Both the position numbers and the translations under genes were made by a program. Positions 44,762-55,724 of a stretch of DNA of 64,000 nucleotides are shown piece by piece (positions within the stretch are counted from its first letter, which is position 1; each line of letters begins with the position of its first letter). This stretch comes from Cladorhizidae sp. MBARI D1340-BT2 (taxonomy: Eukaryota; Porifera; Demospongiae; Poecilosclerida; Cladorhizidae), in assembly GCA_028752905.1 (NCBI GenBank), contig JAQNBH010000011.1:1265879-1329878 (forward strand), in the 5' to 3' direction. The notes beneath the pieces were generated by a model. It did no database searches. It was not told where the DNA came from and saw nothing but the letters and a program-made list of their open reading frames with translations.

Positions 44762-47700
44762 GTAAGTGATTTGTTTGTCACAAGCCTGTAATTTGGTTTG
44801 AAATATGTGAGGACTTTACCTTTGTTGTTTGTTTAGCATCACCAGCGAGGTGACGCGCTTATTCGAGCTGAAGCGCTATCCTGATCTGGCTATGACCCTT
44901 CCATCTTTGAATGAGAAAGTCAAGTAAGTTGCTTCATTTTTACAGGACTAATCTTAGTTGAAACGGATGTGCAGCTTTCCTAGCGCATGAAAAAACAACC
45001 AGTGCTTTGCTTAAGACTGGACATTCCAATGGTTGCTATATAAATATTCTCAGTAAGTTAAAAACCTCGACTAACAGGATCTACTATATTTGGAAACTTG
45101 AAGCCCCAGGACTATAGTGAACAATTGCAGCTACCCGAGCACAGCAAAAGTATTACTAGGTGTCTATATGTTTGTGACATTAGATTCTTTGCCTCGGTCT
45201 CTTCGAGTAATCTTGCTACCGACCCTTTACCTATTTTACATTGGGCAGTTAGGAAAGCGTAGAAGAACAGTTTGTTCTGAAAGCACCACAGGCATCGTCC
45301 ATCTGTGTCCATCTGTGGCCATATTTGTGTGGAATCTCGCATGGTGACATCACGAACACGCCAAGATTGGGGAGTGCTTGGAACAGAGTGCCGTAGGTCA
45401 TTGTGCCACACCCATTCCCTCTCGCACGGTGTAAAACAGGAAAAGGGTTGCCACACAAAACTATATTTAGAGGCTTAGTGTGTCACTTTGACCAGGAAGT
45501 TAGACGTAGCCAGGAAGTGTTTGCAACTTGGGTGTGGCCAGGAAGATTGCGGGAGCCTTTCTGCTTCTGTCCATTTTCTTGAGTTTCTGAGTGGAATAGG
45601 ATATGGCCAACACATTGTAGGATATAGTTTAGGTTTGTTAACTCTGTGTTACATTGAGTTATGTTTTTAGCTTGATTCTCAACACAGCACAACTTTGACG
45701 TTACATGTACATTTTGTGGATATGCAATAGAAATCTGGTTAAGCATGCTCACACAAACTGTCATCTAATTGGTGTGAATTAGAGCCATTTCCAAGTCTGA
45801 CATTGGACAATTTCTGGGGGAGTATTACCATAACAACATGATGCGCCACTGCATGGTGATCTTGAGGTTGAAGGTGGAGGAAGCCAAGGAAGGAGGAGGG
45901 AGAGCTCTCATCAACAAGCTAGCAGAGGTCTGGACCCAGTTCTACACTTCCATCCTGCCCACTCTTCTGGCCTTCTTTGCCTCCATACAAGTATGTGGGA
46001 GGACTATCTGAAGAGCTCTTCCTCCTCCTCCCCCCTCCCCCCCTCTCTTGCTTTCTTCTCTCTCCTCTGCTTCCATTTACTGCTATCCTCTTTGTCCTCC
46101 CCCTCCATCTCTTCCATTCCTGCATCTCTTCCATTCCTCCATCTCCATTGTTCCATGCTCCTCCTTTGATTCAACCCCTCCTCCATTGATTCCTCCATTG
46201 CTTCCTCCCTCCATTGATCTCCCTCCCCCAGCCTCAGCAGAACAAGCTCTCCATCCGAGCCCTCACTCTCATCAGCTTCAGAGACTATGTCCTCTTGAAA
46301 ATCAATTTATCTGGTAATTTACATCCCGTCCTTTCTCTCTCATTCTACAATGTCCAGCTGATCTCTTCTACCTTCCTCCACTCTCTTCTCCCTCATCTCT
46401 CTCTCTCTTCTTCCTCTCTCTCTCTCTTCTCCCTCATCTCTCTCTCTCTCTTCTCCCTCATCTCTCTCTCTTCTTCCTCATCTCTTTCCTCACTTCTTCA
46501 TCTCTTTCCTCTCTTTTTCCTCTTCTCTTTCTCTCTTCTTCCTCATCTCTCTCTCTTCTTCCTCATCTCTTTCCTTTCTTCTTCATCTCTTTCCTCTCTT
46601 CTTCCTCTTCTCTTTCTCTCTCTTCTTCCTCATCTCTCTCTCATTTCTCCCCACCTCTTTCTCTCTCTTCTCCCTCATCTCTCTCCCTCTTCTTCCTCAT
46701 CTCTTTCCTCTCTTCTTCCTCATCTCTCTCTCTCTCTCTTCTCCCTCTCTTTCTCTCTCTGTCTTCTCCCTCATCTCTTTCTCTCTCTCTTCTCCCTCAT
46801 CTCTTTCTCTCTCTTCTCCCTCATCTCTCACTCTCTTCTCCCTCATCTCTTTCTCTCTCTCTCTTCTCCCTCATCTCTCTCTTCTTCCTCTTCTCTTTCT
46901 CTCTCTTCTCCCTCATCTCTTTCTCTCTCTTCTCCCTCATCTCTTTCTCTCTCTTCTTCCTCATCTCTCTCTCTCTTCTCCCTCATCTCTCTCTCTGCTC
47001 CATTGTCTCTCTCTGCTCTCCTCTTCCTCCCTTCCTTTTTAACCATCTCTTTTCTCGCTCTTTTTCTCCTCCCCATCATGCACACATGTGTGCACGCACA
47101 CCTAGACGCAATGAGGCACTCTTCCATGCCCTTCCCCCCTCAAATTCAACAGATGTTGTTAGTGCTACAGAGTGTCCACCAGTCAAACCCGTCTGACGAG
47201 TTCTTCTCCTTACAGGAGATGGTTGGGCAGGTGGTGGACAACTACTTTCCCATGATCATCAAAACACACTCCAAAGAAGAGGTCCCCGTACGTGAAGGCC
47301 AGAGTTCATCACAAGGTATGGATCATACCCACTTGGTATGGGCCACTAGAGGGAATGTCACACTCCCTCTAGTGGTTTCATCCCCTTTTAAAATGGCAGA
47401 CAACCCCCCCCCCCCCCCCCCAACAACAAAACAACCAAGCTCATACATAAATATATATCTCAGCTAAAACTCGCGCATCGGTAGCTTATTGGCAGCCGAT
47501 GTAAATGTGGTTTCAACTACAATTAATAAAAAATAAAAAAACACTTCAATCATGCGGCAGTGATGCCTTGAAAAGGGCAGTGAACAGACAGACCACAAAA
47601 CATAGACTCTGCGACACAAGCTTGGAACTCATCGTCAAGGAAACATAGACAGTGCGACACAAGCTTGCAACTCATCGTCAAGGAAACAGACAGTGCGACA

Positions 47701-50700
47701 CAAGCTTGCAACTCATCGTCAAGGAAACATAGACAGTGTGACACAAGCTTGCAACTCATCGCCAAGGAAACATAGACAGTGTGACACAAGCTTGCAACTC
47801 ATCGTCAAGGAAACATAGACAGTGTGACACAAGCTTGCAACTCATCGTCAAGGAAACATAGACGGTGCGACACAACCTTGCAACTCATCGTCAAGGAAAC
47901 ATAGACAGTGTGACACAAGCTTGCAACTCATCGTCAAGGAAACATAGACAGTGCGACACAAGCTTGCAACTCATCGTCAAGGAAACATAGACAGTGCGAC
48001 ACAAGCTTGCAACTCATTGTCAAGGAAACATAGACAGTGCGACACAAGCTTGCAACTCATCGTCAAGGAAACATAGACAGTGCGACACAAGCTTGCAACT
48101 CATCGTCAAGGAAACATAGACAGTGCGACACAAACTTGCAACTCATCGCCAAGGAAACATAGACAGTGCAACACAAACTTGCCACTCATCGTCAAGGAAA
48201 CATAAGTGTGACACAAGCTTGCAACTCATCGTCAAGGAAACATAGACAGTGTGACACAAGCTTGCAACTCATCATCAAGGAAACAGACAGTGCGACACAA
48301 GCTTGCAACTCATCGTCAAGGAAACAGACAGTGCGACACAAGCTTGCAACTCATCGTCAAGGAAACAGACAGTGTGACACAACCTTGCAACTCATCGTCA
48401 AGGAAACATAGACAGTGTGACACAAGCTTGCAACTCATCGTCAAGGAAACATAGACAGTGTGACACAAGCTTGCAACTCATCGTCAAGGAAACAGACAGT
48501 GTGACACAACCTTGCAACTCATCGTCAAGGAAACATAGACAGTGTGACACAAGCTTGCAACTCATCGTCAAGGAAACATAGACAGTGCGACACAACCTTG
48601 CAACTCATCGTCAAGGAAACATAGACTGACACAAGCTTGCAACTCATCGTCAAGGAAACATAGACAGTGCGACACAACCTTTCAACTCATCGCATAGTGT
48701 GACACAACCTTTCAACTCATTGTCAAGGAAACATAGACAGTGTGACACAAGCTTGCAACTCGTCGTCAAGGAAACAGGGATACTGTGACACAAGCTTGCA
48801 ACTCGTCGTCAAGGAAACAGACAGTGCGACACAAGCTTGCAACTCATCGTCAAGGAAACAGACAGTGTGACACAACCTTGCAACTCATCGTCAAGGAAAC
48901 AGACAGTGTGACACAACCTTGCAACTCATCGTCAAGGAAACATAGACAGTGTGACACAAGCTTGCAACTCATCGTCAAGGAAACATGGATACTGTGACAC
49001 AACCTTGCAACTCATCGCCAAGGAAACATAGACAGTGTGACACAAGCTTGCAACTCATCGTCAAGGAAACATAGACAGTGTGACACAACCTTGCAACTCA
49101 TCGCCAAGGAAACATAGACAGTGCGACACAAGCTTGCAACTCATCGTCAAGGAAACATAGACAGTGCGACACAACCTTTCAACTCATCATCAAGAAAACA
49201 GACAGTGTGACACAACCTTGCAACTCATCGCATAGTGTGACACAACCTTTCAACTCATTGTCAAGGAAACATAGACAGTGTGACACAACCTTTCAACTCA
49301 TCGTCAAGGAAACATAGACAGTGTGACACAAGCTTCTTGGTTGCAGTTGGTAAGGATCAGCTGGTGAGTAATTTAATTGATGACATAATCCAGCTAGCAC
49401 ATGTGCTTGCGCTGCATTATTAGCAATCAAGCTAGCACATGTGCTGCATTATTAGCAATCAAGCTAGCACATGTGCTGCATTATTAGCAATCAAGCTAGC
49501 ACATGTGCTGCATTATTAGCAATCAAGCTAGCGCATGTGCTGCATTATTAGCAATCAAGCTAGCGCATGTGCTGCATTATTAGCAATCAAGCTAGCGCAT
49601 GTGCTGCATTATTAGCAATCAAGCTAGCGCATGTGCTGCATTATTAGCAATCAAGCTAGCGCATGTGCTGCATTATTAGCAATCAAGCTAGCGCATGTGC
49701 TGCATTATTAGCAATCAAGCTAGCACATGTGCTGCATTATTAGCAATCAAGCTAGCACATGTGCTGCATTATTAGCAATCAAGCTAGCACATGTGCTGCA
49801 TTATTAGCAATCAAGCTAGCACGTGCTGCATTATTAGCAATCAAGCTAGCACGTGCTGCATTATTAGCAATCAAGCTAGCACGTGCTGCATTATTAGCAA
49901 TCAAGCTAGCACATGTGCTGCATTATTAGCAATCAAGCTAGCACATGTGCTGCATTATTAGCAATCAAGCTAGCACATGTGCTGCATTATTATCAATCAA
50001 GCTAGCACATGTGCTGCATTATTAGCAATCAAGCTAGCACATGTGCTGCATTATTAGCAATCAAGCTAGCACATGTGCTGCATTATTAGCAATCAAGCTA
50101 GCACATGTGCTGCATTATTAGCAATCAAGCTAGCACATGTGCTGCATTATTAGCAATCAAGCTAGCACATGTGCTGCATTATTAGCAATCAAGCTAGCAC
50201 ATGTGCTGCATTATTAGCAATCAAGCTAGCACATGTGCTGCATTATTAGCAATCAAGCTAGCACATGTGCTGCATTATTAGCAATCAAGCTAGCACATGT
50301 GCTGCATTATTAGCAATCAAGCTAGCACATGTGCTGCATTATTAGCAATCAAGCTAGCACATGTGCTGCATTATTAGCATAAAGAGTGGCCCTTGCTCAG
50401 TTCTTCCGTGTGGTCTGTGGAGTTCTTCCTCCTGGCAACTGTTGCCAAGTGCAAAGGAGGCTGTAGATGATCCTCTACCAAGACATCTGTTTTGGTTGGT
50501 GGAGTTCTCCTGTGCAACTGTAATCAAAATCAAGTCCTTGAAGAAGGCCATAGCTGACCCTACATGGGTCAGTCACCAACAGCAACAAGACATGGCATGT
50601 GCTGATGTGTGGAGTGGACAGCAATAATAAGCAACGCTGTAGCTGACCCTACATGGGTACAGTCACCAACAGCAACAAGACATGGCACGTGCTGATGTGT

Positions 50701-53700
50701 GGAGTGGACAACAAGAACTCTGACCTGGTGTCTTGTAGAACTCTGAACTGGTGTCTTATAGAACTCTCTGGTGTCTTGTAGAACTCTCTGGTGTCTTGTA
50801 GAACTCTGACCTGGTGTCTTGTAGAACTCTCTGGTGTCTTGTAGAACTCTCTGGTGTCTTGTAGAACTCTCTGGTGTCTTGTAGAACTCTGACCTGGTGT
50901 CTTGTAGAACTCTGACCTGGTGTCTTGTAGAACTCTGACCTGGTGTCTTGTAGAACTCTCTGGTGTCTTGTAGAACTCTCTGGTGTCTTGTAGAACCCTG
51001 ACCTGGTGTCTTGTAGAACTCTGACCTGGTGTCTTGTAGAACTCTGACCTGGTGTCTTGTAGAACTCTGACCTGGTGTCTTGTAGAACCCTGACCTGGTG
51101 TCTTGTAGAACTCTCTGGTGTCTTGTAGAACTCTCTGGTGTCTTGTAGAACTCTGACCTGGTGTCTTGTAGAACTCTGAACTGGTGTCTTATAGAACTCT
51201 CTGGTGTCTTGTAGAACTCTCTGGTGTCTTGTAGAACTCTCTGGTGTCTTGTAGAACTCTCTGGTGTCTTGTAGAACTCTGACCTGGTGTCTTGTAGAAC
51301 TCTGACCTGGTGTCTTGTAGAACTCTGACCTGGTGTCTTGTAGAACTCTCTGGTGTCTTGTAGAACTCTCTGGTGTCTTGTAGAACCCTGACCTGGTGTC
51401 TTGTAGAACTCTGACCTGGTGTCTTGTAGAACTCTGACCTGGTGTCTTGTAGAACTCTGACCTGGTGTCTTGTAGAACTCTGACCTGGTGTCTTGTAGAA
51501 CTCTGACCTGGTGTCTTGTAGAACTCTCTGGTGTCTTGTAGAACTCTCTGGTGTCTTGTAGAACTCTGACCTGGTGTCTTATAGAACTCTGACCTGGTGT
51601 CTTGTAGAACTCTGACCTGGTGTCTTGTAGAACTCTGACCTGGTGTCTTGTAGAACCCTGACCTGGTGTCTTGTAGAACTCTCTGGTGTCTTGTAGAACT
51701 CTCTGGTGTCTTGTAGAACTCTGACCTGGTGTCTTGTAGAACTCTGACCTGGTGTCTTGTAGAACTCTGACCTGGTGTCTTGTAGAACTCTGACCTGGTG
51801 TCTTGTAGAACTCTGACCTGGTGTCTTGTAGAACTCTCTGGTGTCTTGTAGAACTCTGACCTGGTGTCTTGTAGAACTCTCTGGTGTCTTGTAGAACTCT
51901 GACCTGGTGTCTTGTAGAACTCTCTGGTGTCTTGTAGAACTCTGACCTAGTGTCTTGTAGAACTCTGACCTGGTGTCTTGTAGAACTCTGACCTGGTGTC
52001 TTGTAGAACTCTGACCTGGTGTCTTGTAGAACCCTGACCTGGTGTCTTGTAGAACTCTGACCTGGTGTCTTGTAGAACTCTGACCTGGTGTCTTGTAGAA
52101 CTCTGACCTGGTGTCTTGTAGAACTCTGACCTGGTGTCTTGTAGAACTCTGACCTGGTGTCTTGTAGAACCCTGACCTGGTGTCTTGTAGAACTCTCTGG
52201 TGTCTTGTAGAACTCTGACCTGGTGTCTTGTAGAACTCTGACCTGGTGTCTTGTAGAACTCTGACCTGGTGTCTTGTAGAACTCTGACCTGGTGTCCTCA
52301 CTGCTAACCAGAAACAACTTGAAACAAGAACAGAACAGAGGATGAGTCGAGGTTAACCCTGTGCCTGGTCTATAAGTCTTGAGAGTCAAGGTTAACCCTG
52401 TGCATGGTCTATAAGTCTTGAGAGTCAAGGTTAACCCTGTGCCTGGTCTATAAGTCTTGAGAGTCAAGGTTAACCCTGTGCATGGTCTATAAGTCTTGAG
52501 AGTCAAGGTTAACCCTGTGCCTGGTCTATAAGTCTTGAGAGTCAAGGTTAACCCTGTACCTGGTCTATAAGTCTTGAGAGTCAAGGTTAACCCTGTACCT
52601 GATCTATAAGTCTTGAGAGTCAAGGTTAACCCTGTGCCTGGTCTATAAGTCTTGAGAGTCAAGGTTAACCCTGTGCCTGGTCTATAAGTCTTGAGAGTCA
52701 AGGTTAACCCTGTACCTGGTCTATAGGTCTTGAGAGTCAAGGTTAACCCTGTACCTGGTCTATAAGTCTTGAGAGTCAAGGTTAACCCTGTGCCTGGTCT
52801 ATAAGTCTTGAGAGTCAAGGTTAACCCTGTGTCTGGTCTATAAGTCTTGAGAGTCAAGGTTAACCCTGTGCCTGTTCTATAAGTCTTGAGAGTCAAGGTT
52901 AACCCTGTGCCTGGTCTATAAGTCTTGAGGTCAAGGTTAACCCTGTACCTGGTCTATAAGTCTTGAGAGTCAAGGTTAACCCTGTGCCTGGTCTATAAGT
53001 CTTGAGAGTCAAGGTTAACCCTGTGCCTGGTCTATAAGTCTTGAGAGTCAAGTTTAACCCTGTACCTGGTCTATAAGTCTTGAGAGTCAAGGTTAACCCT
53101 GTGCCTAGTCTGTAAGTCTTGAGAGTCAAGGTTAACCCTGTACTTGGTCTATGAGTCTTGAGAGTCAAGGTTAACCCTGTGCCTGGTCTATAAGTCTTGA
53201 GGATGAGTCAAGGTTAATCCTGTGCCTGGTGTATAAGTCTTAGGATGAGTCAAGGTTAACCCTGTGCCTGGTGTATAAGTCGTGAGGATGAGTCAATGTT
53301 AACCCTGTTCCTGGTGTACAAATCTTGAAGATGAGTCGAGGTTAACCCTCCATTCATTAGGCACACACTCTTTTACTATTCCAAAATTCTGTTTCAACGT
53401 TCAATTCCAAAGTTTCCATTTGAAGGTTCCATTCCAAACCTCCATTCGACAGTCCCTTTACAATTCGAAGAATCGAAGGGTCCATTCCAAAGTTTCAGTA
53501 CACCTTGTTTCAGTTTAAAGTAAAGTACATTTGCTGCCATTTTGTTTTGCTCTTAAATAAGGGAGTGGTTCTGTCTTGCACAAGACGGGGCTAGTCCCGT
53601 CTGTGCGTGTTCTTATTGCATGTCTTTGTGTCCATATTTAGAGCTTGGCCGGCGCAATGCTCGCGGGAGCATGGTGCAGTGGATGGACTACCCACACACA

Positions 53701-53769
53701 CACCACACACAGAGAAGCAGCAGCGAGTACAACATCTCTCTGGAGCGTGGCCACAGCCTCGATCAGTAA
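44739..53769 (+). CDS. PRR5: PRR5/PROTOR-like TORC2 subunit, 6-exon gene
   Basis: PROTOR proteins bind RICTOR in the TORC2 kinase complex. Exons 44739-44761, 44837-44923, 45783-45990, 46232-46313, 47106-47315 and 53642-53769 join in phase to 738 nt (245 aa plus stop). The family domain (HbrB-like) is recognisable from about residue 10 to 200: ITSEVTRLFELKRYPDL, SDIGQFLGEYYHNNMM, then KLAEVWTQFYTSILPTLLA, then LSIRALTLISFRDYVLLKI, and PPQIQQMLLVLQSVHQ followed by QEMVGQVVDNYFPMI. The order and the LAEVW..FF..LPTL and LLILQSV patterns match PRR5 and PRR5L. The protein is shorter than vertebrate PRR5 and lacks the proline-rich tail; exon 6 is an unconserved hydrophilic tail with RSSSEYNISLERG. 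PRR5 and PRR5L cannot be distinguished here. Confidence 0.85.
44837..44923 (+). CDS. PRR5: PRR5 exon 2
   Basis: Acceptor TTGTTTAG, donor GTAAGT. Encodes SITSEVTRLFELKRYPDLAM and TLPSLNEKV. Confidence 0.85.
45783..45990 (+). CDS. PRR5: PRR5 exon 3, core of HbrB-like domain
   Basis: Acceptor GTGAATTAG, donor GTATGT. Encodes SDIGQFLGEYYHNNMMRHCM and KLAEVWTQFYTSILPTLLAF, the most conserved PROTOR segment. The 859-bp intron before it contains no large array. Confidence 0.88.
46232..46313 (+). CDS. PRR5: PRR5 exon 4
   Basis: Acceptor CCCTCCCCCAG, donor GTAATT. Encodes PQQNKLSIRALTLISFRDYV followed by LLKINLS, matching the family's IRQ..L..FRD.VLLK block. Confidence 0.88.
46323..47035. repeat. 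CT-rich simple repeat filling PRR5 intron 4
   Basis: Runs of CTCTCTCTTCTCCCTCATCT and TTCTTCCTCATCTC, almost pure pyrimidine on the plus (sense) strand for about 700 bp. It produces a 417-aa S/L/F-rich frame that is not a gene. Confidence 0.9.
47106..47315 (+). CDS. PRR5: PRR5 exon 5
   Basis: Acceptor CACACCTAG, donor GTATGG. Encodes PFPPQIQQMLLVLQSVHQ and EMVGQVVDNYFPMIIKTHSK. An earlier donor (CCCC|GTACGT at about 47287) is also possible; the one used joins exon 6 in phase. Confidence 0.82.
47406..47422. repeat. poly-C tract
   Basis: About 16 consecutive C in PRR5 intron 5. A similar C run is at about 62480-62493. Confidence 0.9.
47590..49335. repeat. minisatellite, 43-bp unit, about 41 copies
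   Basis: Unit contains AGACAGTGTGACACAAGC, TTGCAACTCATCGTCAAGG and AAACAT. A 2-bp indel (AACATAGAC / AACAGAC) changes phase along the array. First of four arrays in PRR5 intron 5. Confidence 0.92.
49385..50380. repeat. minisatellite, 32-bp unit, about 31 copies, E-box palindrome
   Basis: Unit contains AGCAATCAAGCTAGCACATG and TGCTGCATTATT. Each unit carries the perfect palindrome AGCACATGTGCT; a run of units has AGCGCATGTGCT and three units have AGCACGTGCT, also a perfect palindrome with a canonical CACGTG. Very homogeneous. In PRR5 intron 5. Confidence 0.93.
50553..50712. repeat. two-copy tandem duplication
   Basis: AGCTGACCCTACATGGGT plus CAGCAACAAGACATGGCA and GCTGATGTGTGGAGTGGACA occur twice, about 85 bp apart, just before the next array. 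Confidence 0.8.
50713..52300. repeat. minisatellite, mixed 23-bp and 20-bp units, about 72 copies
   Basis: Two unit types, GAACTCTGACCTGGTGTCTT plus GTA (23 bp) and GAACTCTCTGGTGTCTTGTA (20 bp), alternate in an irregular order. The sequence of long and short units is repeated between 50713-51120 and 51170-51680, indicating block duplication. The minus strand is open in all frames, giving a 775-aa frame (50569-52896) that also crosses the next array. Confidence 0.92.
52340..53345. repeat. minisatellite, 39-bp unit, about 26 copies
   Basis: Unit contains GTCAAGGTTAACCCTGTGCC and TGGTCTATAAGTCTTGAGA. The last four units switch to a GGATGAG spacer. It shares GGTTAACCCTGTGCAT with the 26-bp array at 9371-10046. 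Open on minus as TLTLKTYRPGTGL repeats. In PRR5 intron 5. Confidence 0.92.
53642..53769 (+). CDS. PRR5: PRR5 exon 6, terminal (tentative)
   Basis: Acceptor CCATATTTAG, 128 nt open in the phase left by exon 5, ending TAA. Encodes LGRRNARGSMVQWMDYP and RSSSEYNISLERGHSLDQ. There is no family conservation to confirm it; phase, acceptor and protein-like composition are the evidence. It is 6.3 kb from exon 5. Confidence 0.6.
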
Positions 53770-53844
53770 CAAGGGACTGGCATCAGACCCACACCAATAG
53801 TGACACATCACACAGACCATCTCACCCTCCAATGCTTTGCTTCT

Positions 53845-54575
53845 GTATAATCATCTACATCATGCAATTTAGTTTCAACCTATGCAGATATATGTATATA
53901 TGCGTCTTGAGTATAATCATCTATGCCATGCAGTTTAGTTTCAACCTATGCACATATATGTATGCGTCTTGAGTATAATCATCTACATCATGCAGTTTAG
54001 TTTCAACCTATGCAGATATATGTATGCGTCTTGAGTATAATCATCTATGCCATGCAGTTTAGTTTCAACCTATGCAGATATATGTATGCGTCTTGAGTAT
54101 AATGCATCTACGCCATGCAGTTTAGTTTCAACCTATGCACATATATGTATGTGTCTTGAGTATAATCATCTACATCATGCAGTTTAGTTTCAACCTATGC
54201 AGATATATGTATGTGTCTTGAGTATAATGCATCTACGCCATGCAGTTTAGTTTCAACCTATGCACATATATGTATGTGTCTTGAGTATAATCATCTACAT
54301 CATGCAGTTTAGTTTCAACCTATGCACATATATGTATGTGTCTTGAGTATAATCATCTACATCATGCAGTTTAGTTTCAACCTATGTACATAATATGTAT
54401 GTGTCTTGAGTATAATTCATCTATGCCATGCAGTTTAGTTTCAACCTATGCACATATATGATGCGTCTTGAGTATAATGCATCTATGCCATGCAGTTTAG
54501 TTTCAACCTATGCAGATATATGTATGTGTCTTGAGTTAATGCATCTACGCCATGCAGTTTAGTTGCGTACATATA
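53845..54575. repeat. minisatellite, about 58 to 60-bp unit, 12 copies
   Basis: Unit contains CATGCAGTTTAGTTTCAACC, TATGCACATATATGTATG and TGTCTTGAGTATAATCATC. It starts about 75 bp after the PRR5 stop codon, so the 3' UTR may run into it. Confidence 0.9.
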
Positions 54576-54699
54576 TGTATGCATTGAATACGAGGACTGG
54601 CATGATCTGTGACGGTCCACCTTTAAAATATATATACGTGGCGGTCTATAAGCATATATATATATATATATATGTACTATCAGCTGCCAAGGAATAATC

Positions 54700-55095
54700 T
54701 AGATACTGACCTGATAGTCAAGGTGTAGCTAGAGCTAGATAAAAAGATAGTCTATATAGGTGTAGCTAGTTACTGAACCTCTAGTCTAGGTGCAGAACCT
54801 ATAGTCTAGGTCTAGACAAAGAACCTATAGTCTAAGTGTAGCTAGACAAAGAACCTATAGTCTAGGTTTAGCTAGATACAGAACCATAGTCTGGGTGTAG
54901 CTAGATACAGAATCTCTAGTCTAGGTGCAGAACCTCTAGTCTAGGTGTAGCTAGACAAAGAACCTATAGTCTAGGTTTAGCTGGACAAAGAACCTATAGT
55001 CTAGGTATAGCTAGTCCAGTGTAGCTAGACACACAACCTATAGTCTAGGTGTAGCTAGTCCAGTGTAGCTAGATACAGATCCATAGTCTGGTGTA
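54700..55095. repeat. degenerate repeat, about 30-bp unit
   Basis: Units of GTCTAGGTGTAGCTAGACAA and AGAACCTATA, about 12, with variable deletions. Confidence 0.85.
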
Positions 55096-55199
55096 GTAAT
55101 AATAATAAAAATGATGAACTAAATGAAAAAATTAAATAACATAATAATAATATTAATATATATATATGTATATATATAAACATGTATATATATATAATC

Positions 55200-55440
55200 A
55201 GGAGGCTACGAACAACTTTTGTTTAGTAAAATTAAATTTTTCTGTGAGATGCCTCCCTCTGCCTGCAATAGCCCTCCCAACCTCTAAAATAGCCTCTAGT
55301 CACCTCAGAGGACAATGTCACAACTGCCTATTCTTTAAGTTGGTCAAAACCTTTCTCCAAATTTGAAAGAATTTGGTCCAGCAGTTTGGTCAGCCATACA
55401 TAGGACCCAAACATACAGACAGAAAGAAGACTTCTCATAC
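55200..55440 (+). mobile_element. possible non-LTR retroelement 3' tail
   Basis: The segment GAATTTGGTCCAGCAGTTTG, then CATACATAGGACCCAAACAT and ACAGACAG, resembles the 3' ends of RTE-like elements and their SINEs in many invertebrates. No coding part is present. Call from pattern memory only. Confidence 0.3.
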
Positions 55441-55449
55441 AAATACAGT

Positions 55450-55690
55450 CTAATGATAAGCACATTCATAATATATATATATATATATTAATATTATATA
55501 GTGACAATAATGATAAGCACATTCATATATATATAAATATTATATAGTGACAATAATGATAAGCACATTCATATATATAGATATATTAATATTATATAGT
55601 GACAATAACGATAAGCACATTCATATATAGATATATATAATTATTAGTGACAATAATGATAAGCACATTCTATATATATATAGCAACAGT
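55450..55690. repeat. about 50-bp repeat with ATGATAAGCACATTCA, 5 copies
   Basis: Five units of ATGATAAGCACATTCA plus a TA-rich tract plus TATAGTGACAATA. Two further copies of the 16-mer lie at about 58458 and 58518, beyond the piggyBac-like element and just before RBM19. Confidence 0.8.
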
Positions 55691-55724
55691 AATAATAAAC
55701 GTTCAGGCTTACTCGCTTACCCAC

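Noticed and set aside
46214..47467. 417-aa S/L/F-rich ORF
   Set aside because: Low-complexity CT repeat. Only the parts overlapping PRR5 exons 4 and 5 are real coding sequence, and they are in separate exons.
50569..52896. 775-aa minus-strand ORF
   Set aside because: It crosses two unrelated minisatellites (23/20-bp and 39-bp) and stays open because neither has minus-strand stops. No domain.
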